5,866 bases of DNA, from positions 1-5,866 of the forward strand of contig JASHZA010000273.1 of assembly GCA_030042765.1 (NCBI GenBank), given 5' to 3'. The notes beneath the pieces are model-generated. The model was not told the origin of the DNA and made no database searches. It saw only the letters and a program-made list of their open reading frames with translations. Below are positions 5,828 to 5,866 of this stretch, piece after piece. The position numbers and the translations under genes are program-made. This DNA is from Candidatus Binataceae bacterium (lineage in GTDB: Bacteria > Desulfobacterota > Binatia > Binatales > Binataceae). How positions within the stretch are numbered: the stretch's first letter is position 1; each line of letters begins with the position of its first letter.

Positions 5828-5866
5828 TCAGCCCCAGACCTCCTTTGCGGTTTCCACCACCAGTCG
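5828..5866 (-). CDS. C-terminal end of a further minus-strand gene (partial)
   Basis: A minus-strand frame runs in from the window edge and ends at TGA 5830-5828, giving the last 12 residues RLVVETAKEVWG. The codons are high-GC3 and the composition looks like a real amphipathic C-terminus. It would be convergent with the glycosylase gene, with only 6 nt between the stops. It is too short to identify. Confidence 0.4.
   Translation of the reverse strand, partial: RLVVETAKEVWG

Overview
High-GC bacterial DNA with tightly packed genes, frequent GTG starts and overlapping stops and starts. The proteins (a secreted protein with a Sec signal, a membrane DUF983 protein) fit a Gram-negative-like or environmental bacterium. 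Nothing here fixes the phylum, and I saw no insertion sequence, tRNA, rRNA, CRISPR array or phage gene.

Left part (1-3841, minus strand): a three-gene operon, read right to left. It starts with a LuxE-type acyl-protein synthetase (acyl adenylation; 3841 to 2699), followed by a LuxC-type acyl reductase (2736 to 1378) and a class III PLP aminotransferase (about 1381 to 176). The first pair overlaps by 38 nt. The second pair shares a GTGA stop/start if the better-supported aminotransferase start is used. An open frame continuing leftwards from 164 to the window edge may be a fourth gene. The family functions suggest a chain of steps: carboxylic acid to acyl-adenylate, to enzyme-bound thioester, to aldehyde, to primary amine. 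This is the fatty acid reductase half of a lux system coupled to a transaminase. No luciferase (luxAB) or LuxD thioesterase is present in the window. It is the most interesting item here, and the product is unknown.

Middle (3842-4593): a divergent intergenic region, then a small plus-strand gene (3999-4424) for a secreted protein of unknown function. The gene has a strong Shine-Dalgarno and an unusually G-rich signal-peptide region. A convergent intergenic region with several hairpins follows.

Right part (4594-5866): a minus-strand DUF983 zinc-ribbon membrane protein, divergent from a plus-strand 3-methyladenine DNA glycosylase of the AAG/MPG family. The last 39 bases hold the probable C-terminal end of a further minus-strand gene. 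These right-hand genes look like ordinary chromosomal genes with no evident tie to the acid-to-amine operon.
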